A DNA stretch of 16,985 nt, from contig JACCTM010000501.1 of the NCBI GenBank assembly GCA_013812385.1, positions 1 through 16,985 on the forward strand. Reading direction: 5' to 3'. Position 1 is the first letter of the stretch. Every line of letters starts with the position of its first letter. Positions 7,540-16,985 of this stretch are shown one piece after another. A program made the translations under genes and the position numbers. A model generated the notes under the pieces. It searched no databases. It was not told the origin of the DNA and was given only the letters and a program-made list of their open reading frames with translations. Source of the DNA: Geodermatophilaceae bacterium (lineage in GTDB: Bacteria > Actinomycetota > Actinomycetes > Mycobacteriales > Geodermatophilaceae).

Positions 7540-9834
7540 ATGCCGGTGGAGAGTTCCATCTCCGGGGGCGACTACGCCCTCGTCACGATCATTATGCTGG
7601 TCGCAGTGGGCGCGCTCGCCTTCGGCGCCTTCCTCGTCCGCGAGGTCATGGCCGCTGGGCAGGGCACTCCGAAGATGCAGGAGATCGCCAAGGCGATCCA
7701 GGAGGGCGCGGCGGCCTATCTGCAGCGGCAGTTCAAGACCCTGGCGATATTCGCCGTCGTGGTCTTCGTCGTCCTGATCCTCTTGCCGGTCACTGACGGC
7801 GGTACGGCCACCCGAATCGGTCGCGCGATCTTCTTCCTGCTCGGCGCGACCTTCTCCGCGTCGGTCGGCTTCATCGGCATGACCCTGGCCACCCGAGGCA
7901 ACGTCCGGATGGCGGCCGCCGCGCGGGAGGCAGGTTTCAAGCCCGCCTTCCGCATCGCATTCCGTACCGGTGGTGTCTGCGGGATGTTGGTGATCGGCCT
8001 GGGCCTGCTCGGATCGGCGCTGGCCCTCCTCGTCTTCAACGAGACCGCCCCCATCGTCCTCGAGGGTTTCGCCTTCGGCGGCGCGCTGCTCGCGATGTTC
8101 ATGCGGGTCGGCGGCGGCATCTTCACCAAGGCCGCCGACGTCGGCGCCGACCTGGTCGGCAAGGTAGAGGCCGGCATTCCCGAGGACGACCCCCGCAACG
8201 CTGCCACCATCGCCGACAACGTCGGGGACAACGTCGGTGACTGCGCCGGAATGGCGGCAGACCTGTTCGAGTCCTACGCCGTCACCCTGGTCGCGGCGCT
8301 GATCCTGGGTCAGGCCTTTTTGGGCGGCGACGGAATGATCTTCCCGCTCGTGGTCGCCGCGATCGGCGTGATCGCCTCCGTCGTGGGCATCCTGGCCTCC
8401 AACCCCAGAGACAGTGACGCGAGCGGCCTGACGACGATCAACCGGGGCTTCTTCATCTCCGCGGCGGTCTCGCTCGTCCTGGTCGCCGGTGCGGCTTTCC
8501 TGCTGCTGCCTGGGGACTTCGCCGCCGTCGGCATCGACGAAGGCGGCAGCCCTGCAGTGATCGGCTTCGTCGCCGTACTCATCGGCATCGTGCTGGCCGC
8601 TGCCATCCAGTTGCTGACCGGCTACTTCACCGAGACCAGCCGCAAGCCGGTCCAGGACATCGGTCGGTCCTCGCAGACCGGTGCAGCCACCGTCATCCTG
8701 TCCGGGATCTCCGTCGGCCTCGAGTCAGCCGTCTACTCCGCGCTCCTGATCGGGGCAGCTGTGTACGGCGCCTTCCTGATCGGCGGTGGGATCGCCCTGT
8801 ACGCCGTCGCGCTGGCCGGTTGCGGCTTGCTGACCACCGCCGGTGTGATCGTCTCGATGGACACCTTCGGCCCGGTCAGCGACAACGCCCAGGGCATCGC
8901 CGAGATGTCCGGTGACATCGACGAGAACGGCTCCCGGGTGCTGACCGACCTCGACGCGGTCGGCAATACCACCAAGGCGATCACCAAGGGGATCGCGATC
9001 GCGACGGCGGTCCTCGCGGCCACGGCGCTGTTCGGCTCGTACTACCAGAGCATCCTCGAAGCACTCGAGATCGCCGGGGCCGATGCCGCGGAGGCGATCA
9101 ACGGGCTTCAGCTGGTCAGCCCGAACAACATCGTCGGCGCCATCCTCGGGGCGGCGGTCGTGTTCTTCTTCTCCGGCCTGGCCATCAGCGCGGTGTCTCG
9201 TGCGGCCGGACGGGTCGTGTTCGAGGTACGCGAGCAGTTCCGTACCCGTCCCGGGATCATGGACTACTCCGAGCGCCCCGACTACAGCCGCGTGGTCGAC
9301 ATCTGCACAAAGGACTCGTTGCGCGAACTGGCCACTCCCGGGCTGCTGGCCGTCCTGGCCCCGGTCGCGGTCGGGTTCGGACTCGGGTTCGGCCCGCTCG
9401 CCGCCTACCTCGTCGGCGCGATCGCCGCCGGCACCCTGATGGCTGTCTTCCTGGCCAACTCCGGTGGCGCCTGGGACAACGCGAAGAAGATGGTCGAGGA
9501 CGGCGCGTACGGCGGAAAGGGCAGCCCGGCCCACGCCGCCACGGTCATCGGTGACACCGTCGGCGACCCGTTCAAGGACACCGCCGGCCCGGCCATCAAC
9601 CCGCTGATCAAGGTCATGAACCTGGTGGCGCTGCTGATCGCACCGGCGGTCGTCAGCCTCACGATCGGCGTGGACGCCAACGAGGGGCTGCGCGCGATCA
9701 TCGCTCTGAGTGCCGTTCTGATCGTCGTGGTCGCCGTCGTGATCAGTAAGCGCCGTTCGGTGGTCATGGGTGCCGACCCGACGGTCGCTGACCACAACCA
9801 AGAGGTTCCGCCGCCCGCGCCATACCGGGCCTAG
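7540..9834 (+). CDS. hppA: K+-independent H+-translocating membrane pyrophosphatase
   Basis: This integral membrane enzyme hydrolyses pyrophosphate and pumps protons across the cytoplasmic membrane. ATG 7540 is preceded by GGGAGGA (7526-7532) with 7-nt spacing; the frame is open further upstream, but that sequence has no HppA character. The product has 764 residues, a normal bacterial length, with many hydrophobic helices. Catalytic signatures are intact: DVGADLVGK (200-208), GIPEDDPRN, NVGDNVGDCAGMAADLFE, GGAWDNAKK (from 642), and GDTVGDPFKDTAGPAINPLIK. Residues Lys479 and Thr482 in GNTTKAITKG are those of the K+-independent subfamily, which is proton-pumping. In mycobacteria a cold-shock gene often occupies the corresponding position; here there is none. 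Streptomyces has hppA near topA as well. Confidence 0.97.
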   Translation: MPVESSISGGDYALVTIIMLVAVGALAFGAFLVREVMAAGQGTPKMQEIAKAIQEGAAAYLQRQFKTLAIFAVVVFVVLILLPVTDGGTATRIGRAIFFLLGATFSASVGFIGMTLATRGNVRMAAAAREAGFKPAFRIAFRTGGVCGMLVIGLGLLGSALALLVFNETAPIVLEGFAFGGALLAMFMRVGGGIFTKAADVGADLVGKVEAGIPEDDPRNAATIADNVGDNVGDCAGMAADLFESYAVTLVAALILGQAFLGGDGMIFPLVVAAIGVIASVVGILASNPRDSDASGLTTINRGFFISAAVSLVLVAGAAFLLLPGDFAAVGIDEGGSPAVIGFVAVLIGIVLAAAIQLLTGYFTETSRKPVQDIGRSSQTGAATVILSGISVGLESAVYSALLIGAAVYGAFLIGGGIALYAVALAGCGLLTTAGVIVSMDTFGPVSDNAQGIAEMSGDIDENGSRVLTDLDAVGNTTKAITKGIAIATAVLAATALFGSYYQSILEALEIAGADAAEAINGLQLVSPNNIVGAILGAAVVFFFSGLAISAVSRAAGRVVFEVREQFRTRPGIMDYSERPDYSRVVDICTKDSLRELATPGLLAVLAPVAVGFGLGFGPLAAYLVGAIAAGTLMAVFLANSGGAWDNAKKMVEDGAYGGKGSPAHAATVIGDTVGDPFKDTAGPAINPLIKVMNLVALLIAPAVVSLTIGVDANEGLRAIIALSAVLIVVVAVVISKRRSVVMGADPTVADHNQEVPPPAPYRA

Positions 9835-9868
9835 CCGGACGTCCCGGATTGCTGGCTCGAGACCTTCA

Positions 9869-9890
9869 CTCAGCTGAGCGGGGAGCTGAG
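9869..9890 (+). terminator. Hairpin after hppA, overlapping the next ribosome binding site
   Basis: CTCAGCT (9869-9875) / AGCTGAG (9884-9890) form a perfect 7-bp stem with loop GAGCGGGG. It starts 34 nt after the hppA stop. The loop carries part of a Shine-Dalgarno-like GGGGAG for the following gene if that gene starts at TTG 9894. It could be a weak hppA terminator or a translational control hairpin. No T-run follows. Confidence 0.35.
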
Positions 9891-9893
9891 GTC

Positions 9894-10484
9894 TTGCACG
9901 AGCAGTTGGCTCTCTTCGACGACGCGAGCGCCGACCTCGAGATCGCTGATCTGGAGGGTCTGCTCGTTGCCGGCGCGGCTCTCGTCCAGCGCGGCGCCGA
10001 AGCCCGGCTGTCCATCGTGGTCAGGCAAAGCTGGCGCGTGGCCGCGATCGTCGAAGCCTTGGAACTGCGCGGCCTGCCCGGTGAGGAGGTCCAGACCTTC
10101 GATTCCCACGTCGCCGTACGAACGCCCTTCCACCGCAGTCTGTTGCCATTGACCGCGCGGTGGTCGCGTGGATCGTCGAAGCTGCCGCCTGCCGACTGGC
10201 GGCTCACGCCGGCCCGGGTGCGGCTGTGGGCCTTGGCCACGGGCCGGACCGACCCGAGTGGTTACCTGCTGGGCCTCAGCCGTACCGACGACGGCTTGTG
10301 TTGGTCGGCCGCCGGTACGGCGCTGGCGGTTGCCGGCGTGGCGGGCACCCTGCTCGGGCCACGCGCCGGTGGTCCGGCCTATCGGATCGTCGGGCAGCGG
10401 CGCAGCCGCCGGTTGTTGGCGATGGTGGGCCCAGCCCCGGCCCAGGCGCCATCCGGAGCCTGGCCCAGCGAGCCCAACACCTGA
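9894..10484 (+). CDS. Conserved hypothetical protein of the topA-upstream type
   Basis: This is a 196-residue soluble protein of unknown function. It resembles the actinobacterial hypothetical found just upstream of topA (Rv3647c position). The N-terminal EQLALFDD segment, the VRTPFHRSLLPLTARWSRG segment and the central PPADWRLTPARVRLWALATG region are the recognisable blocks. The C-terminal part has AAGTALAVAGVAGTLLGP followed by AYRIVGQRRSRRLLAMVG and a Pro/Ala-rich tail. No catalytic motif, signal peptide or clear membrane helix is evident. TTG 9894 is chosen because GGGGAG (9880-9885) lies 8 nt upstream; TTG 9849 in the same frame would add 15 residues. Position between hppA and topA suggests a conserved neighbourhood, not a known partnership. 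Confidence 0.75.
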   Translation: MHEQLALFDDASADLEIADLEGLLVAGAALVQRGAEARLSIVVRQSWRVAAIVEALELRGLPGEEVQTFDSHVAVRTPFHRSLLPLTARWSRGSSKLPPADWRLTPARVRLWALATGRTDPSGYLLGLSRTDDGLCWSAAGTALAVAGVAGTLLGPRAGGPAYRIVGQRRSRRLLAMVGPAPAQAPSGAWPSEPNT

Positions 10485-10495
10485 CGGGTCCGAAT

Positions 10496-10516
10496 GCGTC
10501 CGCGGGGGTCGGACGC
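10496..10516 (+). terminator. GC-rich hairpin terminator candidate
   Basis: GCGTCCG (10496-10502) / CGGACGC (10510-10516) form a perfect 7-bp stem with a 7-nt loop, 11 nt after the preceding gene's stop and followed by GCTGATTTGCC. Location and stem fit an actinobacterial intrinsic terminator with a poor U-tract, which would separate topA from the gene upstream. Confidence 0.45.
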
Positions 10517-10586
10517 GCTGATTTGCCTCGTCTGCCTTACCGTGTGCCGCTAGGAGAGGGTTCCCCGATCAGTTGTCAGGAGTTTC

Positions 10587-13367
<2,781 letters not shown>

Positions 13368-13458
13368 ACCGGCTCCGCGCGGTGCGGGTCAAGATCGTGA
13401 TTGTCTGGGTGAAGTGCAGCTCCATCCAGAGCGCTCATGACCAACAGTGGAGCACCGC

Positions 13459-13818
13459 TCAGAAGGGCTGCAGCAGTTCCAGGCGGTTGCCGACCGGATC
13501 GTCTACGTAGCAGCGCCAGAATCCGGGAAAGTTCCCGTCCCACGCGACGTCGTAGCCGGCCTCCGCACAGGCCGCGGCTACGGCATCCACATCAGTGCAG
13601 ACCAGACCCGGATGCGCCTTGCGCGCCGGCCGGAAGTCCGCTTCCACGCCGCAGTGGATCTCGGCCGTGCCGCGCCGAAACCACACTCCACCGCGTGCGG
13701 CAAGGGTGGGTGGCTTCGTGAGCTCGGCCATCCCGAGGACACCGCTGTAGAAAGCTCGCAAGGCGTCCTCCGACCCGGCCGGGCAGGAGACTTGCACATG
13801 GTGCAGTCCGTCGATCAC
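13459..13818 (-). CDS. VOC-family (glyoxalase/bleomycin-resistance fold) protein
   Basis: This is a small 119-residue protein with the vicinal-oxygen-chelate fold pattern. It begins with GLHHVQVSCPAGSEDALRAF, continues with FYSGVLGM, and ends with YVDDPVGNRLELLQPF. Probable metal ligands are His7, His69 (KAHPGL) and Glu114 (RLEL), as in metal-dependent VOC enzymes. The GTG start (13816-13818) overlaps the stop of the upstream methyltransferase (GTGA) and follows AGAGGAG at good spacing, so the two are cotranscribed and translationally coupled. The substrate cannot be told from sequence: lactoylglutathione-like lyase, thiol transferase and dioxygenase are all within the fold. The gene is convergent with topA; about 90 bp separate the two stops and no clear terminator is seen there. 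Confidence 0.85.
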   Translation of the reverse strand: MIDGLHHVQVSCPAGSEDALRAFYSGVLGMAELTKPPTLAARGGVWFRRGTAEIHCGVEADFRPARKAHPGLVCTDVDAVAAACAEAGYDVAWDGNFPGFWRCYVDDPVGNRLELLQPF

Positions 13819-14624
13819 ACGTTCTCCTCTCGCCGGGCGACCGCGAAGATCCTGCGGAACGGGAACAGGACCCGGCCGGTCTCATCCGCAGGGTAGGCAG
13901 AGTTCAGCAGCTCGGCGTACTGGCCGGAGAACTCCTGGGCATCCTGGTCACCGAGAACGGCGAAGACGGGGCGCAGCGCCGTACCGCTGGTCCAGCGCAG
14001 CACCGGCTCCGGCCCACTCAACTCGTGCAGATACGTCGTCTCCCAGGCATCGACGCTCAGGCCGGTTTGCCTCAGGATCCGGAGGTAGCCCACGGCATCC
14101 AGCACCGAATCAGCGCCGCGCAGGGCTCCACCGAGTTGGCCGATCCACTGTGGACTGCCGGCAAGCCGGCGCAGGAGAACATGCGACGGCGCGTCGAAGT
14201 TGCCCGGGACCTGTAGGGCCAACCAGCCATCCGGGCCAAGCCAACTGGCCATCGCAGCAACTAGCTCGCCGTGATCGGGAATCCACTGCAACAACGCATT
14301 GCTGACCAAGACGTCAATTGCGGTATCCGGCGACCAGGTCCGCGCGTCGGCGTGGATCAGCGTCACGTCGGGGAAGCCATGCAGAGCGGTCGCCGCGACT
14401 GCCAGCATGTCGATCGAGGAGTCCACACCGATCAGCTGCGCATCCGGCCACCGGTGCGCCATGGTCAGCAAGCCAGAGCCGGTACCGCACCCGAGGTCCA
14501 CGACCACGAATGGCCGGGACGCGCCCACTCTGGCGAGCAGATCGTAGAACGGGCGCGTCCGCTCGTCGGCGAAGAGGTCGTATGCCCCGGCATCCCAAGC
14601 GTCCGGGCGCTGCGGGTTCGACAT
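13815..14624 (-). CDS. tam: trans-aconitate 2-methyltransferase (Tam) homologue
   Basis: This is a 269-residue class I SAM-dependent methyltransferase. Tam enzymes methylate trans-aconitate, a spontaneous and inhibitory isomer of the citric-acid-cycle intermediate cis-aconitate. The Tam pattern is clear: WDAGAYDLFADERTRPFYDL at the N-terminus, SAM motif I VDLGCGTGSG (from residue 42), acidic residue Asp68 in GVDSS, and SNALLQWIPDH. The Tam-typical QVPGNFDAPSH spans residues 138-148. ATG 14622-14624 starts the gene, with only a weak ribosome binding site. The stop overlaps the VOC start. Assignment within the family is good. True substrate preference is inferred, since related actinobacterial proteins may act on other acids. 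Confidence 0.88.
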   Translation of the reverse strand: MSNPQRPDAWDAGAYDLFADERTRPFYDLLARVGASRPFVVVDLGCGTGSGLLTMAHRWPDAQLIGVDSSIDMLAVAATALHGFPDVTLIHADARTWSPDTAIDVLVSNALLQWIPDHGELVAAMASWLGPDGWLALQVPGNFDAPSHVLLRRLAGSPQWIGQLGGALRGADSVLDAVGYLRILRQTGLSVDAWETTYLHELSGPEPVLRWTSGTALRPVFAVLGDQDAQEFSGQYAELLNSAYPADETGRVLFPFRRIFAVARREENV

Positions 14625-14649
14625 CGCCCGATTCTCGACTAGAGGTTGC

Positions 14650-14710
14650 CGCGATCATGGAGCTGTGACCGGTTTGGGGCCGAAAATCTGGTCCCAGCTC
14701 CATGATCACG
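14650..14710. repeat. 21-bp near-perfect inverted repeat in the tam/tmk gap
   Basis: The left arm 14650-14670 and right arm 14690-14710 are complementary at 19 of 21 positions. The core GATCATGGAGCTG (14653-14665) pairs perfectly with CAGCTCCATGATC (14695-14707), and the central loop has 19 nt. It lies in the 121-bp gap between divergent genes, so no gene ends here and it is unlikely to be an ordinary terminator. A REP-like or MITE-like intergenic palindrome, or a regulatory operator pair, are the main options. Confidence 0.75.
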
Positions 14711-14745
14711 AGAGAAGAGCAGGCTGCCTACCTAAGCTGGTTGAC

Positions 14746-15438
14746 GTGACCAGCCCAACTGCCGACCCCGGCCGGGAGCGCTCCGAGTCCGGGGGCCTGT
14801 TCGTGGCGTTCGAAGGCGGTGAGGGCTGCGGTAAGTCCACCCAGGTGCCGCTGCTGGCGACCTGGCTGCGCGAGCGAGGCCACCAGGTACGCACGACCTT
14901 CGAGCCAGGCGAGGGTGTGCTCGGCCGGGCGATCCGGTCGATCGTGCTCGACCCCGCCAACACCGAACTCAGCGACCGCGCCGAGGCCCTGCTCTATGCC
15001 GCCGACCGGGCTCAGCACGTAGCCAGCACGATCGGGCCCGCGCTGTCCGCGGGACAGATCGTGATCACCGATCGGTACGTCGATTCCTCCCTGGCCTATC
15101 AGAGCGCCGGTCGGGGGCAACCCGCCGACGAGATCGCCTATCTCTCCGGCTGGGCCACCCAGGGCCTGGTACCGGACCTGACCGTTCTCCTCGACGTCCC
15201 GGTCGATGTCGGGCTCGCCAGGATCCGGGGCCGGGCTGCAGCCGACCGGTTGGAGGCGGAGCCACAGGCCTTCCACGAGCGGGTACGGCAGGCGTTTCTG
15301 ACTCTGGCCGCCGGCGACCCCGCCCGCTACCTGGTCGTGGACGGGCGAGCCGACGCCAAGACGCTGGCTGCCCGGATCGCTGAACGAATCGAAGCGGTTC
15401 TCGGCGTCGAGCGCGTGGACTCCGCGGAGCGGTCATGA
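14746..15438 (+). CDS. tmk: Thymidylate kinase
   Basis: Tmk phosphorylates dTMP to dTDP in the cytoplasm, an essential step of dTTP synthesis. With GTG 14746 the product has 230 residues. The frame is open upstream to 14665, but the upstream part covers the inverted repeat and is not family-like. No clear Shine-Dalgarno precedes 14746, so a leaderless or near-leaderless message is possible. Features are the P-loop FEGGEGCGKST (Lys30), FEPGEG in place of the usual REPGG, DRYVDSSLAYQ (Asp109, Arg110) and a LID segment RGRAAADRLEAE. The 16 or so residues before the P-loop are low-complexity and charged. It overlaps holB by ATGA, the standard actinobacterial arrangement. Confidence 0.95.
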   Translation: MTSPTADPGRERSESGGLFVAFEGGEGCGKSTQVPLLATWLRERGHQVRTTFEPGEGVLGRAIRSIVLDPANTELSDRAEALLYAADRAQHVASTIGPALSAGQIVITDRYVDSSLAYQSAGRGQPADEIAYLSGWATQGLVPDLTVLLDVPVDVGLARIRGRAAADRLEAEPQAFHERVRQAFLTLAAGDPARYLVVDGRADAKTLAARIAERIEAVLGVERVDSAERS

Positions 15439-16601
15439 CCGTCTGGGTCGACGTCGTGGGCCAACCCGGCGTCGTCGACGAACTGGCCGAGGCCGTCGCC
15501 GATCCAGGCTCGATGACCCATGCCTGGTTGTTCACCGGACCGCCAGGTTCTGGCCGGTCGGTGGCCGCTCGAGCCTTCGCCGCTGCGCTGCAGTGCGAAT
15601 CCGGCGGCTGCGGGCGGTGCCAGGCCTGCCACACCACGCTGGCCGGAACCCACGCCGACGTCACCGTCGTCGTACCCGAAGGTCTGTCCTTCGGAGTGGA
15701 CGACACCCGCGAGCTGGTACGTACGGGCAGCCGCAAGGCATCTGGGGGCCGCTGGCAGGTCGTCATCATCGAGGACGCGGACCGGCTTACCGAACGCGCC
15801 GCCAATGCCTTGCTTAAAGCGATCGAGGAGCCTCCGCCGCGGGGTGTCTTCCTGCTCTGTGCGCCCTCGCTGCACCCTGACGACGTGCCCATCACCATTC
15901 GCTCCCGGTGCCGCACGGTCACGCTGACGACCCCTGCAGCGTCGGCCATCGCCGAGGTTCTCGTACGCCGCGACGGCATCGATCCGGCCATGGCTGCATG
16001 GGCCGCGACCGCCGCCCAGGGCCACGTCGGCCGAGCTCGACACCTGGCCCGTGACGAGAATGCCCGGCTCACCCGCAAGGCGGTGCTGGACATTCCGGCA
16101 TCACTTACTTCTCTGGCGGCATGCCTGGCGGCCGCTGACGAGCTGATCCTCAGCGCCGAGGAGGAGGCCAAGGCTCGCTCGGCGGTCCTGGACAGCGCCG
16201 AGACCGAGAATTGGCAGCTTGCCTACGGCGCCGGCGGTCAGGGCCCCGGTTTGGGCCGAGGCGCCGCCCGGGGAGCGGCCGGAGCGATCAAGGAACTCGA
16301 GCGACGCCAGAAGTCTCGGACCACCCGGCTCAACCGCGATGCGCTGGATCGTTGCTTGGTGGACCTGGCCGGTTGCTATCGCGATGTCCTCGTCGTACGA
16401 GCCCGGGCAGCCGATGCCCAACTGGCCCATCCCGATCGTCGAGCCGACACGGCTCGGTTGGCCAACAGCCTCGAGCCCGGTGCCGCGTTGGCCCGGCTGG
16501 AGGCTGTGCTGTCGTGTCGAGAGGCGCTGGAACTCAACGTCAAACCACGGGTGGCCCTCGAAGCGATGACGAGCCGTTTACGGCTCCCGAACAACAGCTG
16601 A
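15435..16601 (+). CDS. holB: DNA polymerase III delta' subunit
   Basis: This is the clamp-loader subunit that helps open and load the beta sliding clamp. ATG 15435 overlaps the tmk stop. The 388-residue protein has the AAA+ clamp-loader layout: a degenerate P-loop GPPGSGRS (35-42, Arg where ATP-binding subunits have Lys) and a zinc module with C54, C59, C62 and C65. These are followed by IIEDADRLTERAANALLKAIEEPP (sensor and Walker B-like region, given as separate blocks IIEDADRLT and LLKAIEEPP) and the SRC motif IRSRCR (157-159). The degenerate P-loop fits delta', which does not hydrolyse ATP. The C-terminal half is helical and less conserved. A rare TTA leucine codon lies near the end (16578-16580). 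Confidence 0.95.
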   Translation: MTVWVDVVGQPGVVDELAEAVADPGSMTHAWLFTGPPGSGRSVAARAFAAALQCESGGCGRCQACHTTLAGTHADVTVVVPEGLSFGVDDTRELVRTGSRKASGGRWQVVIIEDADRLTERAANALLKAIEEPPPRGVFLLCAPSLHPDDVPITIRSRCRTVTLTTPAASAIAEVLVRRDGIDPAMAAWAATAAQGHVGRARHLARDENARLTRKAVLDIPASLTSLAACLAAADELILSAEEEAKARSAVLDSAETENWQLAYGAGGQGPGLGRGAARGAAGAIKELERRQKSRTTRLNRDALDRCLVDLAGCYRDVLVVRARAADAQLAHPDRRADTARLANSLEPGAALARLEAVLSCREALELNVKPRVALEAMTSRLRLPNNS

Positions 16602-16660
16602 ATGGGTCCAAAAAACTGCTGCGAAACCTATGCAGTATTCCGCGTGTAAGTTCACATTAG

Positions 16661-16676
16661 GGCCCAGCTGAGGGCC
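16661..16676 (+). terminator. Weak hairpin after holB
   Basis: GGCCC (16661-16665) / GGGCC (16672-16676) form a 5-bp stem with loop AGCTGA, about 60 nt after the holB stop. No T-tract follows, so terminator activity is uncertain. The rest of the 271-bp gap (16602-16872) is less GC-rich than the genes and holds no convincing ORF. It probably carries the promoter of the gene at 16873, which I could not place. Confidence 0.3.
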
Positions 16677-16838
16677 GCAGTTCGCCAGATCTTGAAAATG
16701 GGCCGAGCGGGCTGGCTTTCTGCCGCTCCTTCTGCCTATGGTGTTCCTGTTGCAGCGTCGACACGGGGGAATGCTTGCCCGGTGTCGTCGAGCAAGTCTG
16801 TCTCACATGTCGATGGCTGCGTCATTGATGTCACTTAA

Positions 16839-16866
16839 CTCCGCGTTGGCGGAGCCTTCGGAAGGA
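16839..16866 (+). promoter_or_regulatory. Tandem small hairpins covering the ribosome binding site of the last gene
   Basis: CTCCGC (16839-16844) / GCGGAG (16849-16854) with loop GTTG is directly followed by CCTT (16855-16858) / AAGG (16862-16865) with loop CGG. The second stem includes the Shine-Dalgarno GAAGGA (16861-16866), which lies 6 nt before ATG 16873. The arrangement could limit translation initiation. This is structure by eye with no energy calculation. Confidence 0.4.
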
Positions 16867-16872
16867 CTGTGC

Positions 16873-16985
16873 ATGACCGTAAGTTCTATGCCGCTGCGAG
16901 AGCCTTTGCTCACGCGAGGCCGCAAGCCAGCCGCGTTGCTGGCTGCTGGTGGCCTGTTGCTCAGTTCGGCAGTCCTCGGCTTCGC
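16873..16985 (+). CDS. N-terminus of a secreted or membrane-anchored protein, 3'-truncated
   Basis: ATG 16873 follows GAAGGA with 6-nt spacing, and the frame is open to the window end (37 full codons). The N-terminus has a basic segment (TRGRK) followed by a hydrophobic stretch AALLAAGGLLLSSAVLGFA, which fits a Sec signal peptide or an uncleaved anchor. The mature part lies outside the window, so the product cannot be named. In some actinobacteria a secreted alpha/beta hydrolase follows holB, but nothing in these residues shows that. Confidence 0.6.
   Translation, partial: MTVSSMPLREPLLTRGRKPAALLAAGGLLLSSAVLGF

Noticed and set aside
8725..9801. 358-codon minus-strand ORF over hppA
   Set aside because: A low-complexity Asp/Arg/Val/Gly product antisense to an intact, highly conserved gene; no independent support.
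13368..13458. Terminator between convergent topA and the VOC gene
   Set aside because: ACCGGCTCCGC/GCGGTGCGGGT just after topA pairs with two mismatches and has no T-tract; too weak to list.
16578..16580. TTA codon in holB as a bldA-type control point
   Set aside because: A single rare codon at the end of an essential gene; without evidence for a bldA-like system the simpler view is ordinary rare-codon use.

Overview
The window is a stretch of GC-rich actinobacterial chromosome. GTG and TTG starts, four-base start/stop overlaps and G/C-ending codons are common. Gene content and order match the region around ssd/tad, helicase, topA, tmk and holB known from Mycobacterium (Rv3660c to Rv3646c) and Streptomyces (hppA, topA, tmk, holB). 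Those comparisons are from memory and were not searched. The sequence alone does not fix the genus.

Positions 1-4970 (+): the 3' part of an Ssd/CpaE-like ATPase is followed by tadA, tadB, tadC, a small Flp-type prepilin (DUF4244), a TadE-like pseudopilin and a second TadE/TadG-like protein. Together they form an actinobacterial Tad/Flp pilus or secretion locus. Most genes are coupled by GTGA or ATGA overlaps. A gap of about 200 bp with a hairpin separates the machinery genes from the pilin genes. Positions 4972-7374 (-): a convergent DECH-box DUF1998 helicase (SftH/MrfA-like), which is the usual partner of this tad locus. The last tad gene has no stop codon before the helicase, and its frame stays open antisense to almost the whole helicase gene.

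Positions 7375-10484 (+): a divergent promoter region and a strongly foldable leader precede hppA, a K+-independent H+-translocating pyrophosphatase. A conserved hypothetical gene of the type found upstream of topA follows. Positions 10587-13367 (+): topA, with four C-terminal repeats and a lysine-rich tail.

Positions 13459-14624 (-): a coupled two-gene unit, a trans-aconitate methyltransferase homologue followed by a VOC-family protein. It sits between topA and the DNA-replication pair. Positions 14746-16601 (+): tmk and holB, overlapping by ATGA. The tam/tmk divergent gap carries a near-perfect 21-bp inverted repeat. Positions 16873-16985 hold the start of a secreted or membrane-anchored protein, preceded by two small hairpins, one of which covers its ribosome binding site.

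Most genes here are conserved housekeeping or pilus genes, and no wholly new multi-gene system is evident. The signals most worth checking are the stop-less tad gene running antisense through the helicase, the structured hppA leader, the tam/tmk inverted repeat and the unusual prepilin leader.
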